A stretch of 64,000 nt of DNA from Dyadobacter sp. NIV53. Lineage in GTDB: Bacteria > Bacteroidota > Bacteroidia > Cytophagales > Spirosomataceae. The stretch is taken from the NCBI RefSeq assembly GCF_019711195.1, contig NZ_CP081299.1, positions 4,500,001-4,564,000 of the forward strand, in the 5' to 3' direction. The notes under the pieces are model-generated. The model was not told the DNA's origin, ran no database searches, and was given only the letters and a program-made list of their open reading frames with translations. The position numbers and the translations under genes were made by a program. The number at the start of each line of letters is the position of its first letter. Position 1 is the first letter of the stretch. Of this stretch, positions 18,200 through 26,391 are shown piece by piece.

Positions 18200-18221
18200 G
18201 AACGGGGACGTTCGCGCCATC
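18200..18221. repeat. Inverted copy of a 21-22 base repeat downstream of the sialidase-like gene
   Basis: The segment runs from GAACGGGGACG to TTCGCGCCATC. Its reverse complement recurs at 19405-19425 with one base difference and one indel, so the two copies bracket the sialidase-like gene in opposite orientation. It contains a small internal dyad, GAACG/CGTTC. Confidence 0.8.
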
Positions 18222-18229
18222 CGCATCAA

Positions 18230-19402
18230 TCAAATTTTATCAGGATCAACGACAACGTATATGATCGATTTTTTGTTTTTTTCAGGATGATGGGAATAAG
18301 TCATATGCAAAAGCCCGTCACTTGTTTGTATCAGTGAAGGATAGGAATAATTTCCTTTTCCGGACAAGTCGTTTTCAATAAAAAATTTCGATCTCCATGT
18401 TTTTCCCTCATCATCCGAAATTCGCAAACTAAGCCGATACCTGCCGTCGTCAATATCATTTCCCAGAAAAGCCCATTTACCATTTTTCAAAACCAGTAAT
18501 TCCACACTGGCCGTATTAGGAATATCAGTTTTCTTTGTGGCTGTCCAGCTTTCACCCCGATCCGCAGATTCACTGAAATGTACACGCGTTGGTTCGTCGC
18601 CACTGTCGCGCATATATGCAATGAGGTTCCCGTTTTTCTTTTTAACAATAGCAGGCTGAATCGGCCCACGGCCAACTACCGGCAACCCCGGACGCCAGGT
18701 TGTGCCATGATCGTCTGAAATTGCCATAATGGAGAGGTTAAAGCCATCAGAATAAAGTGGTAGTACAATTCGTCCGTTTTCCATTAACAAAGGTTTGATC
18801 CGCGTCATCCAGCCAATGCTCCTTTTTCGCAAATCAGTGGCGGCTTCAATAATCATCTGATCATATTTAGGCGCATATCCTGCCCAGCCGGCATTGTTTT
18901 CAGGCAGATCTTTGAATTTTGATTTAATTTCATCTGCAAATTTTTGATCAGGTTTTAGTAAAATATTATCCTGCCAGTTCCATACAGGAGCGCCGTTTTT
19001 TTCATAGTCTACCGACGTCCTGAATCGTAAAATCGACTGTTCCCAAACGTTAGCCTGAACAGCAATCCATACCAGGAAAAGCTTTCCCTGGCCATTCAGG
19101 AATAAGACAGGGTTACAATCCGGAATATTGGGCGTATCAGCCAGCAGAAATGGCTCAGACCAGTTTTTTAACCCTTTTTTTAATTTTGAACCCATAATTT
19201 TTACGTCGTCTGCCGTTCGCTCACCACTACCCTGAAACCACGCTGCCAGAAAATCGCCGTTGGGAAGGCTAACCAGGCTGCTGCCATGCACATGCTGTTC
19301 CTGCTGCGGGAAAATAAGGGTTTGGGATACAATAGGAGAGGGCTGAGCCCGAACAAGCAAAACGGAAACAAAAAGAAACAGAAGCGTAAATTGTATTTTC
19401 AT
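18230..19402 (-). CDS. Sialidase-like exo-glycosidase with Asp-box repeats, secreted
   Basis: The 390-residue product has a signal peptide (cleavage near VRAQ) and a six-bladed propeller of the BNR/sialidase superfamily. Asp-boxes are visible as SDDHGTTWRPG, SADRGESWTATK and SDDEGKTWRSKF, and the N-terminal half has GSSLVSLPNGDFLAAWFQGSGER, where an Arg of the catalytic triad would be expected. The closest group is the PF13088 sialidase-like family, many members of which act on sugars other than sialic acid. It sits between the two propeller/helical paralogues and is co-oriented with them. Substrate unknown. Unusual palindromic sequence lies immediately upstream of the start. Confidence 0.87.
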   Translation of the reverse strand: MKIQFTLLFLFVSVLLVRAQPSPIVSQTLIFPQQEQHVHGSSLVSLPNGDFLAAWFQGSGERTADDVKIMGSKLKKGLKNWSEPFLLADTPNIPDCNPVLFLNGQGKLFLVWIAVQANVWEQSILRFRTSVDYEKNGAPVWNWQDNILLKPDQKFADEIKSKFKDLPENNAGWAGYAPKYDQMIIEAATDLRKRSIGWMTRIKPLLMENGRIVLPLYSDGFNLSIMAISDDHGTTWRPGLPVVGRGPIQPAIVKKKNGNLIAYMRDSGDEPTRVHFSESADRGESWTATKKTDIPNTASVELLVLKNGKWAFLGNDIDDGRYRLSLRISDDEGKTWRSKFFIENDLSGKGNYSYPSLIQTSDGLLHMTYSHHPEKNKKSIIYVVVDPDKI

Positions 19403-19404
19403 CT

Positions 19405-19522
19405 GATGGCGCGAACGTCCTGTTCGGGATGTTTATTTTAAGGCCTCCGGCCGGATTAATTTATTTCGTAAAAGGCCATTGGCCTTAAAATAGCTGTCAC
19501 AAAGCCAGAGCTTCGCGCCATC
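19405..19522. repeat. Nested inverted-repeat element upstream of the sialidase-like gene
   Basis: The outer arms are GATGGCGCGAA (19405-19415) and TTCGCGCCATC (19512-19522), a perfect 11-base pair. Inside are TTTTAAGGCC (19436-19445) and GGCCTTAAAA (19481-19490), a perfect 10-base pair, and a local AAGGCC-ATT-GGCCTT hairpin (19472-19486). The left end extends into the 21-base copy (19405-19425) repeated in inverse orientation at 18200-18221. The element fills most of the gap between the start of the sialidase-like gene and its upstream neighbour. Confidence 0.8.
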
Positions 19523-19529
19523 TTCGCTA

Positions 19530-21761
19530 TCATTTAATCATTCCCAGGTATCTTCCCATCCAGTACGGCAGCAACCAGAAAACCGGTTCACGTTCAGTAT
19601 GCGGATCCCCGCCTGCCAGAGTCCATGGGTTTTTATCCCAGCGTACAGCCATTCTAAGGCTCGCCGGCTGCAATTCACTCACCTGTACATCTTCTAAAAC
19701 CGGAGTTCTTACCACTTTAATATCTTCCCTTTTACTATGGTCTATCGGCCAGTCGATGAGATCAAGCGGTGTGTCGATTAAAAAATCTACGGAATTGTTC
19801 AATTCAGACTTTTTATCCAGGCTGTAATCATAGATAAAATTAATCAGCGGATTATGGTCAGCTTTTCTTTTTTCAAACCACTCTTCCAGATGATTCCGGT
19901 AAAAATTTAATCTTTCCGGATCTTTCTCACATTTCATTAAAATGGGATAGAGATATGCCTGTAAAACAACGTCGAAATAGATTAACCATGCCGGATTCTG
20001 TTTGGTTACTTCAGCCATATTTTCCAGATAGTGTTCCTCATTGATCAGCCTGAGATATTCTTTCTGGTATTTTTCCTGACCAGTCATATGATTGGCCAAT
20101 TTCAGGAAAGTCAGCATTTCCATTGAATTCTGGTTCCGGTCCGGCAGCCATTCAGGGTCTCTGTTCAGCTTATCCGGCGACCACACCGACCAGCGCGTAT
20201 GCGTTCCATCTATATCGACCAGATTCAGGTTATTTTTCATCAGATGATCCACAATGTCTGCAACATGAGCCGCAATGATTTTCTTTTCGGTTTCGTCTGC
20301 TACCAAAGTGTAATAGAAAAAATAACCAAACATATGACCGCACATTTCATCGCTGCTTGTATCACCTTTCCAAAGCCATTTACCATCCGCAGACTTATGC
20401 CACCGGATTTCAACAGGTTTGAATCTGGGCTCTTTCACCAATTCGTCTGCACGTTCTCTTTCTGTGAAAGTGCGGTTGCCGTCGTGTACACTTTTCCAGT
20501 CCGAAGGCACGATAGTTCTGGCAAAAAAGCCTGTTGTACCTGTTACCTCCTTCAATAATTTCAGAAAGCCAAAAGCCCTTTTCGCATTTTCCTTCGCTTC
20601 CCGATTTTTGGTAGCGGCGTACCTGAAACTTTCCATCGCCAGGTAATTCCCGGTATACTCTCCATCATTGTCATCATCTTCCGGTTTCCATGATGTGGTA
20701 TCCCCCGCAATTTCCAGATGCGCCTGACCGGCAATCCATGGTGCACGGATGTGTCTTTTCATCAATACATCATAAAAAAAATCACTCTTTTGTGCCAATG
20801 TCATTTTCTTCTTTTTAATGACACTCACGCCCTGTTGTGTTGCAATCCATGCATTGCCATCCCGGTCAAACGCAATATCATTGACCTGGTCATCCATCAG
20901 CCAGCGCCTGGTAAATCGCACGGAATGACTTCCGTCTGCACGATAACGTACTAAGCCAGTCTGTGTACCAACCCACATGGAACTATCCGGAGCATATTTT
21001 ACTGATGTTACATAAACAGAAGGTATTCCATTCTCAGGTTTCAATTCTTTCTCTTTTTTATTGTTTGCACGAATGGTAACTCCTCCCAATCCGCCAACCC
21101 ATAATTTTTGTTCAGTATCAATTGCCAGGCCTTTTGCATAACCGCTTATCAGCTCATCTGCTTTATAATAATGCGTTGTTCCATTTTCCGTCCAATGGAA
21201 TAAACCAACGTCGGTAGCAATCCAAAGCCCATTGTGATTGTCTGATATCACATCACGGACCGAACGTGAAATCTGATCTTTTTGCCTGATAAAACCATTT
21301 CCTTTGTCAATCCAGAAACCATTTGGCCCCAATACAAAGACCACTTTTCCGGTTATACAAATTGCCGATATCGGGCCAACCGGACCAGCAACTTTAGTCA
21401 GTTTATGGTTCTGAAAACGATATAATCCGTTCCAGACACCCAGCCAAACAACCCCTTTTTCAGCAGTTACAGCAAAAGCAGGGCCTTTGTCTTCTTTGGA
21501 AAGAATTTCAACCCATTTGTTCGTATTCTTTTTCTTTTGAAATATTCCAGCTTTCGTTGCAATCCAGATATCAGACTGATCATCTACGGTTATACTTCTA
21601 ACTTCGTTTGCACCAGTCTGGCTATCAACAGGATAGGCTTCGTGATATTCCTGCCAGAACGCGACATCCTGATAATCCGTTTTTTCTGATACGGCTTCAC
21701 GTTTTCTTTCACAAGAAATAAAGGCCAAACAAAGTAAAATCAGAAAAAATGTTTCCCGCAT
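19530..21761 (-). CDS. Propeller plus helical-domain protein B, lipoprotein paralogue of A
   Basis: The 743-residue product has a lipoprotein signal (lipobox AFISC, Cys17). Residues about 45-330 hold Reg_prop propeller repeats (IWIATKAGIF, LWIATDVGLFHW, LWVGGLGGV, MWVGTQTGLVRY, AWIATQQGVSVI). The C-terminal half is helical and shares with paralogue A the blocks DDDNDGEYTGNYLAMESFRY (near 363), DTSSDEMCGHMFGY (near 470), YLENM, TPLDLIDWPI (near 670) and the end WLLPYWMGRYL. As in A there is no membrane, kinase or DNA-binding part. The lipid anchor here and the cleavable signal in A suggest one surface-bound and one soluble form. It follows the kinase-phosphatase gene by 22 bases. Confidence 0.8.
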   Translation of the reverse strand: MRETFFLILLCLAFISCERKREAVSEKTDYQDVAFWQEYHEAYPVDSQTGANEVRSITVDDQSDIWIATKAGIFQKKKNTNKWVEILSKEDKGPAFAVTAEKGVVWLGVWNGLYRFQNHKLTKVAGPVGPISAICITGKVVFVLGPNGFWIDKGNGFIRQKDQISRSVRDVISDNHNGLWIATDVGLFHWTENGTTHYYKADELISGYAKGLAIDTEQKLWVGGLGGVTIRANNKKEKELKPENGIPSVYVTSVKYAPDSSMWVGTQTGLVRYRADGSHSVRFTRRWLMDDQVNDIAFDRDGNAWIATQQGVSVIKKKKMTLAQKSDFFYDVLMKRHIRAPWIAGQAHLEIAGDTTSWKPEDDDNDGEYTGNYLAMESFRYAATKNREAKENAKRAFGFLKLLKEVTGTTGFFARTIVPSDWKSVHDGNRTFTERERADELVKEPRFKPVEIRWHKSADGKWLWKGDTSSDEMCGHMFGYFFYYTLVADETEKKIIAAHVADIVDHLMKNNLNLVDIDGTHTRWSVWSPDKLNRDPEWLPDRNQNSMEMLTFLKLANHMTGQEKYQKEYLRLINEEHYLENMAEVTKQNPAWLIYFDVVLQAYLYPILMKCEKDPERLNFYRNHLEEWFEKRKADHNPLINFIYDYSLDKKSELNNSVDFLIDTPLDLIDWPIDHSKREDIKVVRTPVLEDVQVSELQPASLRMAVRWDKNPWTLAGGDPHTEREPVFWLLPYWMGRYLGMIK

Positions 21762-21783
21762 CGGTGCTTTTGAAAACTATAAT

Positions 21784-23739
21784 TTAAAATCCCAGGATAT
21801 GTAGCCCTGCATCAACTCTTCTTTCTGAAAAAAGCAGCGAAACCAGTTTTCTGTATTGTGAAAAATCAGGGATCAACAACTGCGCACCGGCTTTCACAAG
21901 CCTTGGGCGTTTGGCTGGGTTGTGTCCAAACCGCTGTAATTCGTTGCTGGTAATGCCCACAGAAATTCCGCCTGCACGCCTGCCTTCTCTTATTTCATCG
22001 GGGCCATCACCAAAAACAGCCAGCTCATTTCCTTTCAACTGATTATCCTGAATGATTTTTTCAATGATCATTTTCTTGGAAAACCGGGTATACTCTTTCA
22101 GGGCGCCATAAATTCCGCCATTAAACAAGTCGGCATAACCAAGCGCGTTTGCTTCATTTTTTACGTCATCTACATCCGTTCCACTTGCCAGATACAATGT
22201 CACACCGCGATCTCTTAATTCGTGAAGAAACGAAACGGCTCCTTTTATAGTAAAATCTTCCTGTATCAATTCCCCCTCAGCCAGTTTAATCATACGTTTA
22301 TTCACCATTTCCATCAATCCGGCATTGTATAATTCTTTGTACTGAAATTTATCAAGAATCTGATTTTCAGGGACAAATCCAAACTCCCGTACCAGATTCA
22401 CCAATCCTTCCATCTGATAGATCGTCTGTATTCCGGTGGTTTTATAAATAAATTCCTTTACTATTTTCATTACCTTCTGGTAAGTACCGGCATCAACAGT
22501 GTCATGTAGATTTCCTAAAATAGATTTCATCATAACCGGTTCCATAATTTCTTCCCAGCCCTGCCTTAGTGAACTGATCGTACCATCATGGTCAAAAACG
22601 GCATGGCGTATATGTCCCAGGTTTTCACTGACGTTTGGTTCGCAAAGTTCAAATTCAGTATCTGTTATATATATTGCACTTCGCTCATTTACAGCAAGAT
22701 CTGAATTGAAAACGTAATCAGGTTCGTGGCCTGTTCTTAATATTTCTTCACCCGAAGCTGTTCCCGTCGTGTACAGCTTCTGAACCGTAACGGCGGCTGC
22801 GAAATTGGCAATCTGAGCCGCCTCTTTTACGGATAATCCGGCTGCCAGGCAGAGTGTTATTGCACTGATAGCCGTGTCGCCGGCACCTACTGTATCCAGT
22901 TTGTTTTTAAGCTGCAAACCCTGTATTTCATAATATCCATAAGCATCAAAAGCGATAATACCTCTATCTCCGCAGGTAACAAACACCGGTTTTTGCGATT
23001 TTTCAAAAATTTCCCTGCCGTATTTTTTTACATCAGCAATGGGAATAATTTCATCCGGATTTACTATTACACCAACAAGTGAAGCTATTTCCCTGTCATT
23101 GGCTTTAAGGTAAGTATTGTTGAAAAGTTCGTTAAAATGGCGCGAATCGAGCATCACGATTTTATCTGGATATTTTTTAAAAATGCTGTTGGCTTCTGTT
23201 ATAAATGCATCATTGTTAATACTTCCTATTACCTGCTGGTTAAAAATAAGTGCATCATTTTCCTTCAATGCTGATTCCAGTGCATTGAGTATTTTTACAT
23301 CCGTGGCTTCACTCCGTTCATTATATACACCAAAGTCAATTCGGGGTTCTTCATTTCCATCAACATGCCGTTTCAGATAACTATACGTATTGAAATGATT
23401 TTCCTGCACGAAAAGCGAAGAAGTATCTGCTCCCAGGGATTGTAATTGTGAAGTCAGCTCACGGCCATGCATGTCATTGCCGATAGTACCAATCACTTTG
23501 ATGGCTGCTGGTTTTAAAGCCGATAAGTTTGCAACTACATTACCTGCTCCGCCTGGTGTATAATAATGCCGTGCAACTGCGTCTGCTTTCAGGCCGGTTT
23601 CTATTGAAATTTCTGAACCACGTTTATCCATGATCCAGTAACAGTCGAGGCAAAAATCGCCATATACGGCAATTCTGACCGAAGAAATTTTATCAAGAAT
23701 ATAGGCAATGCGGTTCTGATCCATTTCAACTAATGCCAT
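21784..23739 (-). CDS. PfkB sugar kinase fused to HAD phosphatase
   Basis: The 651-residue product joins two complete enzymes. Residues 1 to about 340 form a PfkB/ribokinase fold closest to the RfaE/HldE heptose kinase type: YGDFCLDCYWIMD, TPGGAGNVVANL (near 60), GTIGNDMHGREL and the catalytic DTVGAGDTA (near 284). From about residue 378 a HAD hydrolase follows with motif I FDHDGTIS, a helical C1-type cap, motif II YLASGTD, a Lys region and motif IV FGDGPDEIREGRRAGG (near 580). There is no cytidylyltransferase domain as in HldE. One chain could phosphorylate and dephosphorylate a sugar, or act on two linked intermediates. No signal peptide, so cytoplasmic. It is the first gene of the leftward five-gene cluster. 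Confidence 0.87.
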   Translation of the reverse strand: MALVEMDQNRIAYILDKISSVRIAVYGDFCLDCYWIMDKRGSEISIETGLKADAVARHYYTPGGAGNVVANLSALKPAAIKVIGTIGNDMHGRELTSQLQSLGADTSSLFVQENHFNTYSYLKRHVDGNEEPRIDFGVYNERSEATDVKILNALESALKENDALIFNQQVIGSINNDAFITEANSIFKKYPDKIVMLDSRHFNELFNNTYLKANDREIASLVGVIVNPDEIIPIADVKKYGREIFEKSQKPVFVTCGDRGIIAFDAYGYYEIQGLQLKNKLDTVGAGDTAISAITLCLAAGLSVKEAAQIANFAAAVTVQKLYTTGTASGEEILRTGHEPDYVFNSDLAVNERSAIYITDTEFELCEPNVSENLGHIRHAVFDHDGTISSLRQGWEEIMEPVMMKSILGNLHDTVDAGTYQKVMKIVKEFIYKTTGIQTIYQMEGLVNLVREFGFVPENQILDKFQYKELYNAGLMEMVNKRMIKLAEGELIQEDFTIKGAVSFLHELRDRGVTLYLASGTDVDDVKNEANALGYADLFNGGIYGALKEYTRFSKKMIIEKIIQDNQLKGNELAVFGDGPDEIREGRRAGGISVGITSNELQRFGHNPAKRPRLVKAGAQLLIPDFSQYRKLVSLLFSERRVDAGLHILGF

Positions 23740-24291
23740 CCGGTTTTCAGTATATACTGTATTAGCAAAAAGGAAGGCTATTGAAGCAATTACTGTTTTA
23801 TTAAATAATTGCTTTTTCCAGACACGGTTTAAACTCCGGAAATCTGCTTTTTTGGATTTTCTACATTTTCATTTGGTAGGAAAATGCGCTGATCCTGAGG
23901 TAATATGATCAATATGAAAAATAATCATTACATAAATGTTAAATAAAAACCATTTGCGCAAATTGAAGATAATTTTACGCATTTTGCGATTTAAAATTAA
24001 AAATGATACTGTAAATTTATAAACACAAATCCAGTCCTCCATACAGAAGAAAACATGAGTCTTATTTGCATCGTCAAAATATCTGATTATGTAAGCAGGA
24101 ATTAACAGTATTTTATTGAATAGTCAGGATGCTTTTCAATATTTATAGCGTTTTTAATGTGTTGATTTTCTGATGTTTAATAATTGTATTTAGAGAGGAT
24201 TATCTATATTTATTTTGAGTGCAGTTTCTGTTGTTGTTAAAGCCGGTTACGAAGAACTAAACCTTTAATTATTGATTAAACCCTTACAACT
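23740..24291. other. Divergent intergenic region, 552 bases, with dyads
   Basis: This AT-rich stretch lies between the leftward kinase-phosphatase gene and the rightward sigma factor gene. It contains a 9-base inverted repeat AAGCAATTA/TAATTGCTT (23784-23792 and 23806-23814) in the leader of the leftward gene, and a perfect 12-base palindrome ATTTGCGCAAAT (23952-23963) that could be an operator. No exact TAnnTTTG box, RNA gene or plausible small coding frame was seen. Confidence 0.5.
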
Positions 24292-24831
24292 GTGGCCCAG
24301 CCAAACGAAAGTACCCTCAGAAGAGCAACGCAAGGCGATGAATCAGCCTTTGCAGAAGTTTACAATTATTATAAAGGACCTGCCTTAAGGTTTTCTATTT
24401 CTTTGTTGAAGGACGAAGAGGAAGCTGAAAATATGATCCAGGACGTATTTGTAAAGATCTGGATCAAGCGTGCGCAGATTAAGCCCGAACATAATTTTAG
24501 TTCTTATCTGTTTACCTGCCTAAGAAACATGGCTTTTGACCATTTTAAGAAAATGGAGAAAAGTGAGCAGTTAAGAAAACAGTTTATGGAAGCAATGGTA
24601 TCTGGTACAGAAGATGAAAAGGAGGAAAAAGAAAGGCGTATGTCGCTGGTACAGAATGCTGTGGATTCTTTATCGATTAAGCGCCGGTTAATTTTAAAAC
24701 TGAATATTGAAGAGGGGAAATCTTATCAGGAAATTGCAGAATTTCTCAGAATATCAAAGAATACAGTTAAGAACCAGTTAGTAAAAGCGAAACAGATTTT
24801 AAGAGAAAAGGTTGATTTCGCAACTGCATAA
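24292..24831 (+). CDS. ECF-type RNA polymerase sigma-70 factor, GTG start
   Basis: The 179-residue product has sigma region 2 at about residues 20-90 (LRFSISLLKDEEEAENMIQD, VFVKIWIKR, SSYLFTCLRNMAFDHFKK) and region 4 at about 120-175 (YQEIAEFLRISKNTVKNQLVKA), the layout of the Bacteroidota ECF group. Translation begins at GTG (24292); the region 2 homology starts about 15 residues later, so this start fits and no ATG serves as well. Unlike most Bacteroidota ECF factors it is not followed by a FecR-type anti-sigma gene or SusC/SusD pair; a strong terminator follows and the next gene is convergent. Its targets are unknown. Confidence 0.92.
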   Translation: MAQPNESTLRRATQGDESAFAEVYNYYKGPALRFSISLLKDEEEAENMIQDVFVKIWIKRAQIKPEHNFSSYLFTCLRNMAFDHFKKMEKSEQLRKQFMEAMVSGTEDEKEEKERRMSLVQNAVDSLSIKRRLILKLNIEEGKSYQEIAEFLRISKNTVKNQLVKAKQILREKVDFATA

Positions 24832-24904
24832 GTTATTATTTTAGAATGCTCAACGTTATGAAAACTCCACAATGATTGAAAGTTGTAATATGTTACATCA
24901 GATT

Positions 24905-24940
24905 AAAAAAAACAGAAGCGGGTTTGCTTCTGTTTTTTTT
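24905..24940. terminator. Bidirectional intrinsic terminator after the sigma factor gene
   Basis: A 15-base perfect stem (core ACAGAAGC/GCTTCTGT) with a 6-base loop has eight A on the left flank and eight T on the right, so it can serve both the sigma factor gene and the convergent membrane protein gene. Confidence 0.9.
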
Positions 24941-24968
24941 GTGCCCGAAATAATTATACCGCTACTAT

Positions 24969-25412
24969 TTAACTGGCACCTACCAGGAGGATTATTACCA
25001 GATTAACTCCCAGGCCAATTCCCCAGTTTTTCCAGACCTTACCCTGCTTGATTTTCTTGGCTTTCTTTGTGTAGCTCTTGTGATAGTCAGCCTGCCTGAA
25101 TAATTCTTCACTTGGATAACCCAAATTCTGTATTTTAGGTGTTGAGGCAGAACATGCAATGGCAGGTATTAAACCGATCAGCGGAGATACTAAACTGGTG
25201 ATCAATGTGCCTACTGATGCACCTTTGTATTTTTTATAATTCCTTTCCGCATCTATTTGTCCTTTAATGCTCAGGTTTTCCGTTGTGGGAGCAGCGGCAA
25301 CGGTATACAGCTTTTGATTTTCAATAACAATGGTGGAGTCTTTATTAAAATCCTGTGCAACACAGATAATGGAAAATAAGATAAATGAGCAAATAAGGGA
25401 AAACGCCTTCAT
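24969..25412 (-). CDS. Small envelope protein with signal peptide and two hydrophobic segments
   Basis: The 147-residue product has a signal peptide (cleavage near CVAQD), a polar middle with QIDAERNYKKYKGASVGT, then a hydrophobic stretch (VGTLITSLVSPLIGLIPAIA) and a second at the C-terminus (WGIGLGVNLVIILLVG) separated by a basic region (SYTKKAKKIKQGKVWKN). I do not recognise a family with confidence; proteins of this pattern are common and uncharacterised in Cytophagales. It is probably an inner-membrane protein with the N-terminus outside. Confidence 0.7.
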   Translation of the reverse strand: MKAFSLICSFILFSIICVAQDFNKDSTIVIENQKLYTVAAAPTTENLSIKGQIDAERNYKKYKGASVGTLITSLVSPLIGLIPAIACSASTPKIQNLGYPSEELFRQADYHKSYTKKAKKIKQGKVWKNWGIGLGVNLVIILLVGAS

Positions 25413-25613
25413 AATTAATGATTTATATTTTTTAGATGAGGATAATGGAAAATAAAGTGTAGCAAATATTCGTAAAATAAATTAAATAACTGCTACGGCT
25501 TAACGCATGCTGAAAGAATTTTTTTCATAAAACAACGCATTCGTAGAAATTATGCAGGACGAAAAAGTGGATTAGGAACGAAAATTATTACAAAGCGAAA
25601 AGCTGAAAAAACG

Positions 25614-25638
25614 AAAAGAGGGCTCGAAGCCCTCTTTT
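25614..25638 (-). terminator. Intrinsic terminator of the leftward lipoprotein gene
   Basis: Perfect 10-base arms AAAAGAGGGC/GCCCTCTTTT surround a 5-base loop, followed on the minus strand by CGTTTTTTC. It lies 24 bases after the stop of the lipoprotein gene at 25663. Confidence 0.88.
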
Positions 25639-25662
25639 AATCAATGCATATTGTAAGGATTC

Positions 25663-26271
25663 TTATTTCAGGTCAGCAAGTTTTTCAAGGTCCATATCAC
25701 CCAGAATACTTTTAAGTTTATCAACCGTAACGTTATTGCCATTCACGTTGACTACATAACGATCGGCAACCAGCACATTCAATTCTCCGGACTTATTAAC
25801 AGCATCGTATTTCTCAAACGCCTTGTGCCCTTCAAGCTTGGTTGTTTTTTCGTATCCGGTTTCAGTTTCCTTATCAATATCTGCCATTGTCCATGCTGCG
25901 AGGGACATTGTCGCAACTCCGGCCACACCACCTGTATCAAATATCTCTACTTTAACAGATGAATTACCATCACCTTTGTATTTGGATTCGGCTGTGGAAA
26001 TAGTGAAACCCATGGCCCCGGATTTTTCTCCGGATGCTTCTGTTCTTTTAAATCCGGCTATTTCTTCAGGCAGTAATTCTTTCAGTTTTCTAAAATCAAT
26101 TGGCCCTACCGATTCTCTGGCTTTCATATCGTTCGCCTCTACAGCAATATCGTCTGTGGTCTCAACAGTACTTTTTTGATCTTCCAGCTTTTCGGAATCT
26201 TCCTTGCCGGAACAGCTTACCAGCATCAAGGTAGAACTAATTACCAGTGGGAAAATAAGTAGTTTTTTCAT
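25663..26271 (-). CDS. Acidic lipoprotein of unknown function
   Basis: The 202-residue product has a lipoprotein signal (LMLVSCSG, Cys20), a low-complexity acidic linker (about residues 22-55) and a compact domain starting FRKLKELLPEEIAGFKRTEA, continuing with a Ser/Thr-rich beta part (SSVKVEIFDTGGVAG) and ending in LGDMDLEKLADLK. I do not recognise the family. Its own terminator and a 120-base gap to lgt indicate a single-gene unit. Location inferred: lipid-anchored in the envelope. Confidence 0.75.
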   Translation of the reverse strand: MKKLLIFPLVISSTLMLVSCSGKEDSEKLEDQKSTVETTDDIAVEANDMKARESVGPIDFRKLKELLPEEIAGFKRTEASGEKSGAMGFTISTAESKYKGDGNSSVKVEIFDTGGVAGVATMSLAAWTMADIDKETETGYEKTTKLEGHKAFEKYDAVNKSGELNVLVADRYVVNVNGNNVTVDKLKSILGDMDLEKLADLK

Positions 26272-26391
26272 CTAAGTCGTACGTTTGTAAGGTGTTACAT
26301 TGAATGCAATTTACTCAAAAAACATACAAATATTGAAAATTTCTTATTAGGTGATATTGAAAAAGTACTCAAATGCTGCCGTTTTGAATAG

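Noticed and set aside
15944..21761. Hybrid two-component sensors (suggested by Reg_prop repeats)
   Set aside because: No transmembrane helix after the propeller, no histidine kinase, receiver or DNA-binding domain is present.
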